Positions 29,687-38,093 of a stretch of 64,000 nt of DNA are shown here, one piece after another. This DNA comes from Streptomyces mobaraensis NBRC 13819 = DSM 40847 (GTDB lineage: Bacteria; Actinomycetota; Actinomycetes; Streptomycetales; Streptomycetaceae). The stretch lies in the NCBI RefSeq assembly GCF_017916255.1, contig NZ_CP072827.1, forward strand, positions 7,465,501 through 7,529,500. Direction: 5' to 3'. Below the pieces are notes generated by a model. That model searched no databases. It worked only from the letters and a program-made list of their open reading frames with translations, and was not told the DNA's origin. How positions within the stretch are numbered: the stretch's first letter is position 1; every line of letters begins with the position of its first letter. A program made the position numbers and the translations under genes.

Positions 29687-30169
29687 TCAGTCCCGGAGGG
29701 CGGCGAACACGCCGGGCTCGTACGAGCCGCCCGGCCTGCGCAGGATCACCCCGAACCGGTTGGCCGCGTTGATCATGGCGACGAGCCCGACCAGCGCCGC
29801 GACCTGGTCGTCGGCGTAGTGCTCGCGCACCCGCGCCCAGGTCTCGTCGGACACGCCCTGACGGGCGTCGGCGAGCCGGGTGCCCTCCTCCGCGAGCGCC
29901 AGCGCGGCCCGCTCGGCGTCCGTGAACACGGTGGACTCGCGCCAGGCGGCGACCAGACCGAGCCGGAGCGCGGACTCGCCCGAGGCCGCCGCCTCCTTGG
30001 CATGGGCGTCGACGCAGAAGCCGCAGCCGTTGATCTGGCTGGCCCGCAGGCAGACCAGTTCCCGGAGGGACTTGGGCAGCGCCGGCTCGATCGCCGCGGT
30101 GACCGCGGCGGTCCGCTTACCGATCCTCGTGCCGGTCTCGGTGGCGAACAGGTCGAAACGGGGTTCCAT
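29687..30169 (-). CDS. Carboxymuconolactone decarboxylase/AhpD-family protein
   Basis: The protein has 160 residues. The core motif CxxC-x3-H appears as CGFCVDAHAKEAA, the peroxidase-type active site of AhpD-like alkylhydroperoxidases, preceded by LVCLRASQINGC. GAGGAGG sits 7 bp before the ATG. It diverges from a sigma factor of the ECF41/SigJ group. ECF41 sigma factors are characteristically encoded next to carboxymuconolactone decarboxylase, oxidoreductase or epimerase genes and regulate them. This pair fits that rule, so the sigma factor probably drives this gene. The physiological substrate is unknown. Confidence 0.9.
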   Translation of the reverse strand: MEPRFDLFATETGTRIGKRTAAVTAAIEPALPKSLRELVCLRASQINGCGFCVDAHAKEAAASGESALRLGLVAAWRESTVFTDAERAALALAEEGTRLADARQGVSDETWARVREHYADDQVAALVGLVAMINAANRFGVILRRPGGSYEPGVFAALRD

Positions 30170-30184
30170 CAGAGCGTCCTCCTC

Positions 30185-31042
30185 GTGAGTCGGGGGCACC
30201 GCGCACAGCGTCGACGCGGTGTCCTTGCGCCCACCGGACGCCGCCCGCCGGGGGCCGACGCCGAGGACGTCGTGCAGGAGACCTGGCTGCGCTGGGCGGA
30301 CGTCGACCTCGACACGGTGCGCGAGCGGCGCGCGTACCTCGTGCGGATCACCACCCGCCAGGCGCTGACGCGGCTGCGGACCCTGCGCCGGCGCCGGAAG
30401 TCCTACGTTGGCCCCTGGCTACCGGAACCGCTGCTCACCACGCCGGACGTGGCCGAGGACGCCGAACTCGCCGACAGCGTCTCGATGGCGATGCTGCTGG
30501 TCCTGGAGACGCTCACCCCCACGGAACGGGCGGTGTTCGTGCTGCGCGAGGTGTTCGACGTCGCGTACGACGAGATCGCCGAGGCCGTCGGCAGGAGCCC
30601 GGCCGCGGTCCGCCAGACCGCGCACCGGGCCCGCGCGCACGTCGCGGCGCGCCGCCCGCGCGGCGCCGTCTCCCCGGCCGAGACCCGGGACGCCCTCGCG
30701 GCGTTCCGGCGGGCCGTCGCGACCGGCGACCTGAACGCGCTGCTCGGCGTCCTCGCCCCGGACGTCGTCCTGCTGACGGCCGGCGGCGGTGTCGTACGGG
30801 CCGCGACGGCCCCCGTCGTCGGGGCCGGGGCGGTGGCCCGGGTGCTGGCCCGGATCCCCGCCGCGGCGTCCCTGCGCCCGGTGTGGGCCAACGGCTTCCC
30901 CGCCCTGGTGGTGCGGCTCGACGGCGCGGTCGACACCGTGCTGGCGGCGCGGTGCGACGACGGCCTCGTCACCGGCCTCTACGCCGTGCGCAACCCCGGC
31001 AAACTGACCCGCCTCGAACAGGAGACCGTCGTGACCCGCTGA
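30185..31042 (+). CDS. ECF41 (SigJ-like) extracytoplasmic function sigma factor, N-terminus degenerate
   Basis: From GTG 30185 the frame gives 285 residues. Recognisable sequence starts only at ADAEDVVQETWLRW (late region 2). WLPEPLL, ERAVFVLREVFDVAYDEIAE and AAVRQTAHRARAHV (region 4) follow. A SnoaL-like C-terminal extension of ~110 residues comes next, ending RNPGKL, the NPxKL box that modulates ECF41 activity. The stretch before ADAED is Arg/Pro-rich and lacks the usual region 2.1 core (GxAYRxLG). No other frame supplies it, and no ribosome site precedes the GTG. The gene may be damaged at its 5' end, or the start may be misjudged. It diverges from its typical AhpD-like partner, with only 15 bp between starts. 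Confidence 0.75.
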   Translation: MSRGHRAQRRRGVLAPTGRRPPGADAEDVVQETWLRWADVDLDTVRERRAYLVRITTRQALTRLRTLRRRRKSYVGPWLPEPLLTTPDVAEDAELADSVSMAMLLVLETLTPTERAVFVLREVFDVAYDEIAEAVGRSPAAVRQTAHRARAHVAARRPRGAVSPAETRDALAAFRRAVATGDLNALLGVLAPDVVLLTAGGGVVRAATAPVVGAGAVARVLARIPAAASLRPVWANGFPALVVRLDGAVDTVLAARCDDGLVTGLYAVRNPGKLTRLEQETVVTR

Positions 31043-31124
31043 TCCCGGCCGCCGGTTTCCGGTCGCCGCCCCGGGCGCAGTAATCGAGAAGGGGAGCCGA
31101 GGAGCAGCGGAGGGGGCGGACGGC

Positions 31125-31673
31125 ATGACGGTGATCGCCGGGCTCGTACACAACGGGCGGGTGCACTTGGGCGGGGATTCGGCCGGGGTCGCCGGCCTCC
31201 GGATCACCGTCCGCCGGGATCCGAAGATCTTCCGGAACGGCCCTTACGTCATGGGCTTCACCACCAGTTTCCGCATGGGCCAATTGCTGCACCACGCGTT
31301 CCGCGCCCCCAAACCGGCCGGCGACCTGGACCGCTTCATGACGACCGTCTTCGTCGACAAGCTGCGCAAATGCCTGAAGGACGGCGGCTGGGCGCGCAAG
31401 GACGCGGAACAGGAATCCGCCGGCACGTTCCTCGTCGGCATAAACGGCCGCCTGTTCGCCGTCTACGGCGACTACCAGATAGCCGAACCGGCCGACGGGT
31501 ACGCCGCCGTGGGCTGCGGCGAGGGATTCGCGCTGGGCGCCCTGCACGCCACGGCGGACCTCGACCTGAAGCCGCGCAAACGCCTGGAACTGGCCCTGTC
31601 GGCCGCCGACCACCACAGCGCCGGCGTCTCGGCCCCCTTCACCTACGTGGCCACCCGCAGGCAACCCACCTGA
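31125..31673 (+). CDS. Stand-alone Ntn-hydrolase / proteasome-beta (HslV)-like protein
   Basis: The protein has 182 residues beginning MTVIAGLVHNGRVHLGGDSAG. Removal of Met would leave Thr2 as N-terminal nucleophile, as in HslV and proteasome beta subunits, and GGDSAG matches the GD motif after the second strand. The Lys in PKIF (~residue 34) aligns with the catalytic Lys33 region. Later segments (GTFLVGINGRLFAVYGDY, AVGCGEGFALGAL) follow the alternating strand/helix pattern of the fold. No ATPase partner (HslU, ARC) is nearby. Similar single genes occur in actinomycetes and phages as predicted peptidases of unknown role. It might cleave itself only. Function is inferred from fold motifs alone. 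Confidence 0.7.
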   Translation: MTVIAGLVHNGRVHLGGDSAGVAGLRITVRRDPKIFRNGPYVMGFTTSFRMGQLLHHAFRAPKPAGDLDRFMTTVFVDKLRKCLKDGGWARKDAEQESAGTFLVGINGRLFAVYGDYQIAEPADGYAAVGCGEGFALGALHATADLDLKPRKRLELALSAADHHSAGVSAPFTYVATRRQPT

Positions 31674-31765
31674 TCGGAGGCGACCCGGCCGCACTAGGCT
31701 GACGGAAAGCGACGACAACGCCGCGTTCCCCGCCCCTCCCGCCGAGGCCGAACAGGAATTCCCGA

Positions 31766-32152
31766 GTGCCGAGCATGTACTGGATCACCGAAGAGGAAGA
31801 GTACGTCTACTGGAATTCCCGGGAGAGCTCGAGCCTTTGGGCGCTCCTCGCTGACTGGTCGGAAAGCGAGGACGAGGAGGAATGGGAGCGGCACGTCCCA
31901 CTGTTCTCCGACATCGTCTCCCGGTGGTGCCGGAAGGGGTACATCGACGTGTACGAGGGGCCGGAGCCGCCCGCCTGGATGGACGGCCGGCGGATTACCG
32001 GTGCCGAACTCGACCGGCTGCTCGCGGACCCGGCCGCGTGGAGGTACCGGGAGCACCCGGACTCCGTCTTCGGCCTCGCCCTCGGCGAGAACGTCCGGGA
32101 GATCGCGGAGCCGCCGGAGGAACCGGAGGCACTGGCGGCGCCCGCGCGCTGA
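31766..32152 (+). CDS. Small acidic protein of unknown function
   Basis: The protein has 128 residues from GTG 31766 (AGGA 8 bp upstream); an ATG nine bases later would give MYWITEEEE. It is strongly acidic (Glu/Asp clusters at residues 7-12 and 32-38, and a Glu-rich C-terminus), with many Trp, and has no signal peptide or membrane helix. The ITGAELDRLLADPAAW segment is predicted helical. I do not recognise the family. It may be part of a short cluster with the Ntn-like gene 90 bp upstream. Confidence 0.65.
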   Translation: MPSMYWITEEEEYVYWNSRESSSLWALLADWSESEDEEEWERHVPLFSDIVSRWCRKGYIDVYEGPEPPAWMDGRRITGAELDRLLADPAAWRYREHPDSVFGLALGENVREIAEPPEEPEALAAPAR

Positions 32153-32272
32153 CCTGCCCCGCACACCCGTCCGTACCGCCGTCCCCGGCCACGCCCTCTG
32201 TTCACCGCCCGCCCGCGACGGCAGATTGGGGACGGCCGGCAAACGATCAGCACCCAAGGTGAGGTGAGCGGA

Positions 32273-33106
32273 GTGCAGCGACACGACGAGGCGACGCGGC
32301 GCTACTACGAGACCCGTGACGTGGACGCCTTCTACGACGCCGTCTGGGGCGGCGAGGACATCCACACCGGCAGTTACGAACGGGAGGGGGAGCCCGTCGC
32401 CGACGCGTCGCGGCGGACCGTGGAGCGGCTTGCGGTGTACCTCGCCGACCGGCTGGGGCCCGGGCGGCGGGCGCTGGACCTCGGGTCCGGGTACGGGGGC
32501 ACCGCCCGCTACCTGGCCCGGCGGTTCGGGTGCCGGGTCGTCGCCCTCAACCTCAGCGAGGCGCAGAACGCGCGGCACCGCGAGACCAACACCGAGCGCG
32601 GCCTGGACGGTCTCGTCGACGTCGTCACCGGCTCGTTCCACGACGTGCCCTACGGCGACGGCGAGTTCGACGCCGTCTGCTCGCTGGAGGCGCTCTGCCA
32701 CAGCGACGACCGCGCCCGCGCGCTGGCCGAGGCGGCGCGCGTCCTGGCGCCCGGCGGCGCCCTGGCCTTCACCGACGTCATGGCCGCCGACGGCACCCCC
32801 GACGACGCCCTGCGGCCCGTCGTCGCCCGGCTCGGCGTCGACGCGCTGGCCACGCCGTCGTTCTACCGGGAGCGGCTGACGGCACTCGGCCTGGAGGACG
32901 TCGGTTTCGACGACCACAGCGAACAACTGGTGCGCCACTACGTCCGGCTGACCGAGGAGACCGAATCCCGGAAGGACACCCTCCGGGACCTCATCAGCCC
33001 CGACTACCTCCAGGGTCTCCTCCGCAACCTGCCGCTGTGGGTGGACGCGGCCCGGAGCGGCCGTCTGCGCTGGGGCATCTTCCACGCGCGGCGCTCGACG
33101 GCGTGA
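32273..33106 (+). CDS. SAM-dependent methyltransferase resembling sarcosine/dimethylglycine N-methyltransferases
   Basis: The protein has 277 residues from GTG 32273, which is 9 bp after AAGGTGAGG; the GTG at 32264 is too close to that site. The opening TRRYYETRDVDAFYDAVWGGEDIHTGSY matches the start of the GSMT/SDMT and related small-molecule N/C-methyltransferases. The SAM-binding motif is LDLGSGYGGTARYLAR, followed by NLSEAQNARH and motif III around VLAPGGALAFTDVMA. A role in glycine betaine synthesis from sarcosine or dimethylglycine is possible, but no partner glycine methyltransferase is seen here. The same family also methylates other metabolites, so the substrate is open. Confidence 0.85.
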   Translation: MQRHDEATRRYYETRDVDAFYDAVWGGEDIHTGSYEREGEPVADASRRTVERLAVYLADRLGPGRRALDLGSGYGGTARYLARRFGCRVVALNLSEAQNARHRETNTERGLDGLVDVVTGSFHDVPYGDGEFDAVCSLEALCHSDDRARALAEAARVLAPGGALAFTDVMAADGTPDDALRPVVARLGVDALATPSFYRERLTALGLEDVGFDDHSEQLVRHYVRLTEETESRKDTLRDLISPDYLQGLLRNLPLWVDAARSGRLRWGIFHARRSTA

Positions 33107-33218
33107 CCGATTCCGCCGCCCCGGCTCACTGGACGGCCCCGGCACGCCTCCGCCAGGATGCCGCCGGGGGCCGGACACCACCGCGGCGCCCCGGACACGC
33201 GCGAAGGGGTTCGATCCG

Positions 33219-34025
33219 ATGCGAAGAGTTCTCCGCGGCCTGGTCGCCGGGGCCGCCGCCACCCTCGCGGTGACGGCCGTGCCCGCCACCACCACGGCAC
33301 AGGAGCGCCACGAGCCCAAGGCGCCACCGCAGTTCGTCGCCCTTCGGGACGTCGATCCGACCATCCTGCAGGAGATGCGCTACCGCACCCGCCACAACTT
33401 CACCGGCGAGCGGATCGACGGCTACCGGCAGCCCCTGTGCGTCGTGACACGCGACACGGCCGCCGCGCTGCGCCGGGCACAGCGGACGTTCCTCCGGCAG
33501 GGGTACTCCCTCAAGGTCTACGACTGCTACCGGCCGCAGCGCGCCGTCGACCACTTCGTCCGCTGGGCCAAGGACCTCGACGACCAGCGGATGAAGGCGG
33601 AGTTCTATCCGCGCGTCGACAAGACGCGGCTCTTCGACGACGGCTACATCGCGGCCAAGTCCGGCCACAGCAGGGGCAGTACGGTCGACCTGACCCTCGT
33701 CCGGCTGCCCGCGCTCCCCACCCGCCCGTACCACCCCGGCGAACCGCTGAAGCCCTGCTACGGCCCGCAGCGCGACCGCTTCCCCGACAACTCCCTGGAC
33801 ATGGGCACCGGGTTCGACTGCTTCGACACCCTGTCGCACACCCTCGACCCGCGCGTCGTCGGCGCACAGCGCGCCAACCGGCTGCTGCTCAAGAACGGCC
33901 TGGAGAAGGCCGGTTTCCGCAACCTTCCGGAAGAGTGGTGGCACTACACGTACCAGCCGGAGACGTTCCCGGACACGTACTTCGACTTCCCGGTCACCCG
34001 ACGCTCACTCCGGCCGGGCCGCTAG
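33219..34025 (+). CDS. Secreted VanX-like D-alanyl-D-alanine dipeptidase (peptidase M15D)
   Basis: The protein has 268 residues; GAAGGGG lies 10 bp before the ATG. Residues 1-27 are a Sec signal peptide. The M15 zinc site is complete: SGHSRGSTVDLTL supplies the first His and Asp, and EEWWHYTY supplies catalytic Glu and the second zinc His. DCYRPQRA carries the substrate-binding Arg. DMGTGFDCFD is the conserved structural motif of the family. It should hydrolyse D-Ala-D-Ala or related wall dipeptides outside the membrane. No vanH/vanA neighbours are present, so a dedicated vancomycin-resistance operon is not supported; wall recycling is more likely. Confidence 0.9.
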   Translation: MRRVLRGLVAGAAATLAVTAVPATTTAQERHEPKAPPQFVALRDVDPTILQEMRYRTRHNFTGERIDGYRQPLCVVTRDTAAALRRAQRTFLRQGYSLKVYDCYRPQRAVDHFVRWAKDLDDQRMKAEFYPRVDKTRLFDDGYIAAKSGHSRGSTVDLTLVRLPALPTRPYHPGEPLKPCYGPQRDRFPDNSLDMGTGFDCFDTLSHTLDPRVVGAQRANRLLLKNGLEKAGFRNLPEEWWHYTYQPETFPDTYFDFPVTRRSLRPGR

Positions 34026-34433
34026 CCGCTCCGGTACGGCAGCCGGCCCCGGGACCGGGGCGACCCGCGGCTTCGCCGCCTTCGTGGGCCGGACGGAACA
34101 GCGGCCTCCTACCGAGCGGACACCGGCTCCCCCCAGCAGGTACAGCGCCGTCCGCCCGGCGTGGGGCCCCTGGCACCGTACGACGTGCCCGTCACCCGGT
34201 CGCGCCCGGGCCCTGACGCCCCGTCGGCCCGGCGCCCGGGTGGGGGAGGCCCCACCCGCCGTCCGGGGGCCTCCACCAGTGAGCCGGACCGCGCGGGTGC
34301 TTAGCGTGAGAGGCGGCGCGGCCGTCGAGACCGGCCGGTGCCGGAACGCCCGACGTTCATGCCCGAACGCCCAACGTTCATGGCGGAACGCCCGCGCAGG
34401 GCGCAACGCCCCGCTCATGGTGAAGGAGACGCG
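34026..34433. other. Intergenic region before the exported hydrolase
   Basis: About 410 bp with no supported gene. Its last 90 bp contain the phased repeats annotated separately; TTAGCGT near 34301 may belong to a promoter. The remainder is GC-rich and featureless by eye. Confidence 0.4.
34344..34410. repeat. 21-bp direct repeats, each carrying the inverted repeat GAACG-N5-CGTTC
   Basis: GAACGCCCGACGTTC (34344-34358) and GAACGCCCAACGTTC (34365-34379) begin exactly 21 bp apart. A third half site, GAACGCCC, starts at 34386 and GCAACGCC follows at 34402. The 21-bp period is two helical turns, which places the sites on one DNA face. The array ends about 25 bp before the ATG of the exported hydrolase, so it is likely a cooperative operator. 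Confidence 0.6.
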
Positions 34434-35996
34434 ATGACACCCTTGCGCAGAGCCGCCGCCGCGCTGACGGCCGCCGCCTGCCTGGCCGCCCTGCCCGCCG
34501 TCGCGGAGGCCGGCACCGGTACGGGTGCCGGCGACGACGCCGGTACGTCCGCCGGGCTCGCCCGCTACCAGCACCAGCGGCCGGACTGGAAAAGCTGCCT
34601 CCAGGGTCCCGACGACGAGACGGGCCGGGCACTGGAACGGGCCGGCGCCCGCTGCGCCACGATCTCCGTACCCCTGGACTACTCCGACCCCGGCGGGCGC
34701 ACCATCACCCTCGCCGTCTCCCGCATCAAGGCCACCGACACCGCCCACCGGGTCGGAGCGCTCCTCGTCAACAACGGCGGCCCCGGCGGCCCGTCGCTCG
34801 GCCTCGCCGCCGGCATCCGCCAGGTCATGAAGGACGTCGGGGAACGCTACGACGTCGTCGGCATGGACCCCCGCTTCGTCGGCCGCAGCACCCCGCTGGA
34901 CTGCCACTGGCCCACCGGCACCTGGCTCCGCTCCGCCGGCTCGGACCGCCGGAGCTTCGACCGGCAGGCCGCGTTCCAGCGCGACCTGGCCGAGCGCTGC
35001 GGCCGGGCGGCCGGCGACGTCCTGCCGTACGTCACCACCCGCGACACCGCCCGCGACATGGACGTCGTCCGCGCCGTCCTCGGCGAACGCCGGATCTCCT
35101 ACCTGGGCTACTCCTACGGCACCTACCTCGGCACCGTCTACACCCAGCTGTTCCCCGGCCGCACCGACCGGGTCGTCCTCGACGGCGCCATCGACCCGCG
35201 CGCCTACAGCCCCCGGCTGCTGGCCACGGCGATCGACGCCAACGAGCGCGCCCTGGAACACTGGGCCGACTGGACGGCCCGCCGCGACGCCCGGTACGGG
35301 CTCGGCCGCACCCGCGCCCAGGTCCTCGCCACGATCGACGGCATCGTCCGCACGGCCGCCCACCGCCCGCTCGCCCTGCGCGCCGAGGCGCGGACGTACC
35401 GGGTGGACGACACCGTCGTCCCGTCCCTCCTCTTCGGCGCCCTGGCCGACGACCGCGACCCCAACCGCGCCGACCTCGCCGACGCGGTCGCCACGCTCCA
35501 CCGGGCCGCCCGCGGCGGCACCGTCGAGGCGTCCGGGCAGCTGGCCGACATCCTCGCCGCCACCCTGAGCGACGCCGCCTCCGCGTCGGGCAGCGTCCAG
35601 GCGGCGATCCTGTGCGGCGACGTCGCCGCGCCGCGCGACCCCGAGACGTACCGCCGCGCCGTCGAGGACTCCCGCGCCGCACACCCCCTCTTCGGCCCGC
35701 TCGCCCACAACACCAACCCCTGCGCCTTCTGGCCGCGGGCGCCGCGTGAACGTCCCACCGAGGTCCACGCCGACGCCCCCGCCCTGATCGTCGCCGCCAC
35801 CGGCGACCCGCGCACCCCGTACGCCGGCGGCCAGGCCCTGCACGGCCTGCTGCCGTCCTCCCGCCTCGTGACCGTCGAGGGGGCGGACCACCACGGCCTC
35901 TACGGCGAGTACGGCAACGCGTGCGTCGACGGGCGGGTGAACGCCTACCTCGCCACCGGCCGCCTCCCGGCGACGGACGCGACCTGCCCGAAGTAG
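34434..35996 (+). CDS. Exported alpha/beta-hydrolase, tripeptidyl aminopeptidase (TAP/SlpD) family
   Basis: The protein has 520 residues; GAAGGAG lies 6 bp before the ATG. Residues 1-24 are an Ala-rich Sec signal peptide. NNGGPGG forms the oxyanion loop, and GYSYGTYLG holds the nucleophile Ser. The C-terminal half contains the TAP-like domain, with GDPRTPYAGG giving the catalytic Asp and GADHHGLYGEYG giving the His. This matches secreted mycelium-associated proteinases/aminopeptidases of Streptomyces. It should cleave short peptides from the N-terminus outside the cell. The repeats just upstream suggest tight control. Confidence 0.9.
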   Translation: MTPLRRAAAALTAAACLAALPAVAEAGTGTGAGDDAGTSAGLARYQHQRPDWKSCLQGPDDETGRALERAGARCATISVPLDYSDPGGRTITLAVSRIKATDTAHRVGALLVNNGGPGGPSLGLAAGIRQVMKDVGERYDVVGMDPRFVGRSTPLDCHWPTGTWLRSAGSDRRSFDRQAAFQRDLAERCGRAAGDVLPYVTTRDTARDMDVVRAVLGERRISYLGYSYGTYLGTVYTQLFPGRTDRVVLDGAIDPRAYSPRLLATAIDANERALEHWADWTARRDARYGLGRTRAQVLATIDGIVRTAAHRPLALRAEARTYRVDDTVVPSLLFGALADDRDPNRADLADAVATLHRAARGGTVEASGQLADILAATLSDAASASGSVQAAILCGDVAAPRDPETYRRAVEDSRAAHPLFGPLAHNTNPCAFWPRAPRERPTEVHADAPALIVAATGDPRTPYAGGQALHGLLPSSRLVTVEGADHHGLYGEYGNACVDGRVNAYLATGRLPATDATCPK

Positions 35997-36061
35997 CACC
36001 GGCCGCCGCACTCGCCGCACCATTGCGGGCCACCCGCTCCGCACGGCACCCTGAGGGACCC

Positions 36062-36874
36062 ATGGAGACAGGTACGCTCACCGTTCCCGGCGCCGAGATC
36101 CACTACGAGGTACGCGGAGCGGGCCCGCCCCTCCTCCTGCTCAACGGCGGCGACGGCGACGCCGCCATGTTCGGCCCGCTGGCCCGCCTGATGGCCGAAC
36201 ACCACACCGTCGTCACCTTCGACCCGCGCGGCAACTCCCGCAGCCGCCTCACGGCCCCGCCCCGGGAGCAGACGATCGAGGAGCGCGGCCGCGACGCCCA
36301 CCTGCTGCTGGACGCGGTCGCCCCCGGGCAGGCGGCGTACGTCTTCGGCACCAGCTACGGCGGCATGACGGGCATGGACCTGCTGGCCCGCCATCCGGGC
36401 CGGGTACGGGCACTGGTCGCCCACGACCCGTTCGTCGTCGACCTGCTGCCCGACGCCGACCGCTGGCACGCCCTCTTCCGCGAGCTCCACGCCCTCCACC
36501 GGCGTGAGGGGCCGCGCCCGGCGCTGCGGCGGCTCTGCGAGGAGATCGGCCTTGAGGACGTACCCGAGCCGGACGAGGCGCTGCCCCCGCCCGCGCGGGA
36601 GATGCTGAGCCGTGTCGAGGCCAACGGCGCGGTCTGCCTGGAGTACGAACTCCGCTCCTTCACCCGCTTCCGCCCGGACCTCGAGGCGCTGCGCGCGGGC
36701 CGGTGCACCCTGGTGACGGGGGAGGAGCGGCCCGGCGCGCTCACCCACCGCACGACGGCGACCCTGGCCGAGCGACTGGGCACCCGGGTCACGGAGTTCC
36801 CGGGCGGACACGTGGGCTACCTGACGCACCCGGCGGAGTTCGCCGCGGCGCTGCGGGAAGCCTTCGCCGACTGA
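36062..36874 (+). CDS. Alpha/beta-hydrolase fold protein
   Basis: The protein has 270 residues and starts METGTLTVPGAEIHYEVRGAG, the standard opening of the family. LLLLNGGDGD is the oxyanion loop, FDPRGNSRS follows strand 4, and FGTSYGGMTGMDL carries nucleophile Ser in GTSYG. GGHVGYL near the C-terminus supplies the His. There is no signal peptide, so it is cytoplasmic. GAGGGA is 4 bp from the ATG. It lies 65 bp after the exported peptidase and may share its transcript. Substrate unknown (esterase, haloperoxidase or lactonase-like). Confidence 0.88.
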   Translation: METGTLTVPGAEIHYEVRGAGPPLLLLNGGDGDAAMFGPLARLMAEHHTVVTFDPRGNSRSRLTAPPREQTIEERGRDAHLLLDAVAPGQAAYVFGTSYGGMTGMDLLARHPGRVRALVAHDPFVVDLLPDADRWHALFRELHALHRREGPRPALRRLCEEIGLEDVPEPDEALPPPAREMLSRVEANGAVCLEYELRSFTRFRPDLEALRAGRCTLVTGEERPGALTHRTTATLAERLGTRVTEFPGGHVGYLTHPAEFAAALREAFAD

Positions 36875-37012
36875 CGCCGGATCAGGCGGCGGGGCGGGGG
36901 ACCTCCCTACAGGCCGGCTCCCCGCGCCTTGCCGCCTCCCCGGCGATGCGGCACCCTGGCGGCCCACGCCCCGCCCCCGACACCGGGACCGCCCCGGGGA
37001 AGGACGCCCGGC

Positions 37013-37975
37013 ATGGCCCCCCACGCCCAGGACGCACCCCTGTCCGCCGACCCCGTGCCCCTGCACCGGCTCGCCGTCCCGGCCGCCTGCCCGCCGCCCT
37101 TCGCGATGGGCTCCTTCGACGCCCTCGGCCCGGAATCCCGTGCCGGGTACCCCCACCGGCACACCTTCTACGAGATCGCCTACGTCACCGCCGGGACCGG
37201 CACCCACGTCGTCGACGTCGTACGCCACCCGCTGCGCCCTCCCCACCTGTGCGTCATCCTCCCCGGCCAGGTGCACTACTGGGACCGCGCCGTCGGCCTC
37301 AGCGGCGTCCTCCTGCTGTTCACCGAGGACTTCCTGCTGTCCCGACCCGACGACCGGCGCCTGCTGCGCGCCCTGGGGGAGCGGCGGGTGCCGCGCCTGC
37401 CCACCGGGCCGGACGGCGGCGACACGGCCGGGATCGGTTCCCTGGTGCGGGCCATGGAACGGGAGTTCACGGCCCGCGCCGACGGCTACGCCTCCGTCCT
37501 GGAGGCGTACCTGCACATCCTGCTCGTCCGTGCCCTGCGGCTGCCGGGGGAGCGAAGACCCGAGGCGGACGCGGGCCGGTCCGCCGAGGTCGCCAGGGAG
37601 TTCGGCGCGCTGGTCACCGAGACCGCGGGGGCCGAGGGCGCGGTCCGCGCCTACGCCGACCGGCTCGGCGTCTCCGTCGGCTACCTCATCGAGTCCGTCA
37701 AACAGGCCACCGGCCGGACACCCGGCGAACTCGTCCGGGCCGCCCGCGCCCTGGAGGCGAAACGGTTGCTCACCGGCTCCGGCCTGACCGTCGCCCAGAT
37801 CGCCCGGCGCGTGGGATTCGGCGATCCCGCCTACTTCTGCCGCTTCTTCCGGCGGGAGACCGGCGTCAGCCCCGGCGACTTCCGCCGGTCCGCGGGCGGG
37901 TGCCCGCCGGACAGGGCGCGGGAGAGGACACCGGACAGGACACCGGAGAGGACACCGGAGAGGACACCGGAGTAA
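37013..37975 (+). CDS. AraC-family transcriptional regulator with cupin sensor domain
   Basis: The protein has 320 residues; GGGGAAGGA precedes the ATG. The N-terminal domain (~1-150) is an AraC-type cupin with HRHTFYEIAYVTAGTGTH and ILPGQVHYW. The C-terminal two helix-turn-helix motifs cover ~205-300: VRAYADRLGVSVGYLIESVK and LTVAQIARRVGFGDPAYFCR, then FRRETGVSPGDFRRS. It ends in a repetitive tail, RTPD-RTPE-RTPE-RTPE, encoded by 12-bp tandem repeats. It lies directly upstream of, and parallel to, an exported intradiol dioxygenase and may control it. Confidence 0.92.
   Translation: MAPHAQDAPLSADPVPLHRLAVPAACPPPFAMGSFDALGPESRAGYPHRHTFYEIAYVTAGTGTHVVDVVRHPLRPPHLCVILPGQVHYWDRAVGLSGVLLLFTEDFLLSRPDDRRLLRALGERRVPRLPTGPDGGDTAGIGSLVRAMEREFTARADGYASVLEAYLHILLVRALRLPGERRPEADAGRSAEVAREFGALVTETAGAEGAVRAYADRLGVSVGYLIESVKQATGRTPGELVRAARALEAKRLLTGSGLTVAQIARRVGFGDPAYFCRFFRRETGVSPGDFRRSAGGCPPDRARERTPDRTPERTPERTPE
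37923..37970 (+). repeat. Four 12-bp tandem repeats at the 3' end of the AraC gene
   Basis: Four copies of AGAGGACACCGG (the second has ACAGG) run into the stop codon, each coding for four residues of an Arg-Thr-Pro-Glu/Asp tail. Copy number is likely to vary between strains without shifting the frame. Confidence 0.75.
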
Positions 37976-38093
37976 ACACCACGTTCGCCGAACGGAGTGC
38001 ATCGATCCGCCCCGCCCACCGCCCTAGGTTCCTCAGCGCACAGGCGAACTCCTGCGGCGCACGCCCCCATTCCCACCCCGAGGAGGCGGAACC

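Noticed and set aside
31125..31673. Core 20S proteasome beta subunit
   Set aside because: No propeptide, no adjacent alpha subunit or ARC/Mpa, and it is shorter than prcB products; only the fold motifs match.
33219..34025. Part of a vancomycin-resistance operon
   Set aside because: Only a VanX-like peptidase is present. vanH, vanA and a VanRS pair are missing next to it, and the protein is secreted.
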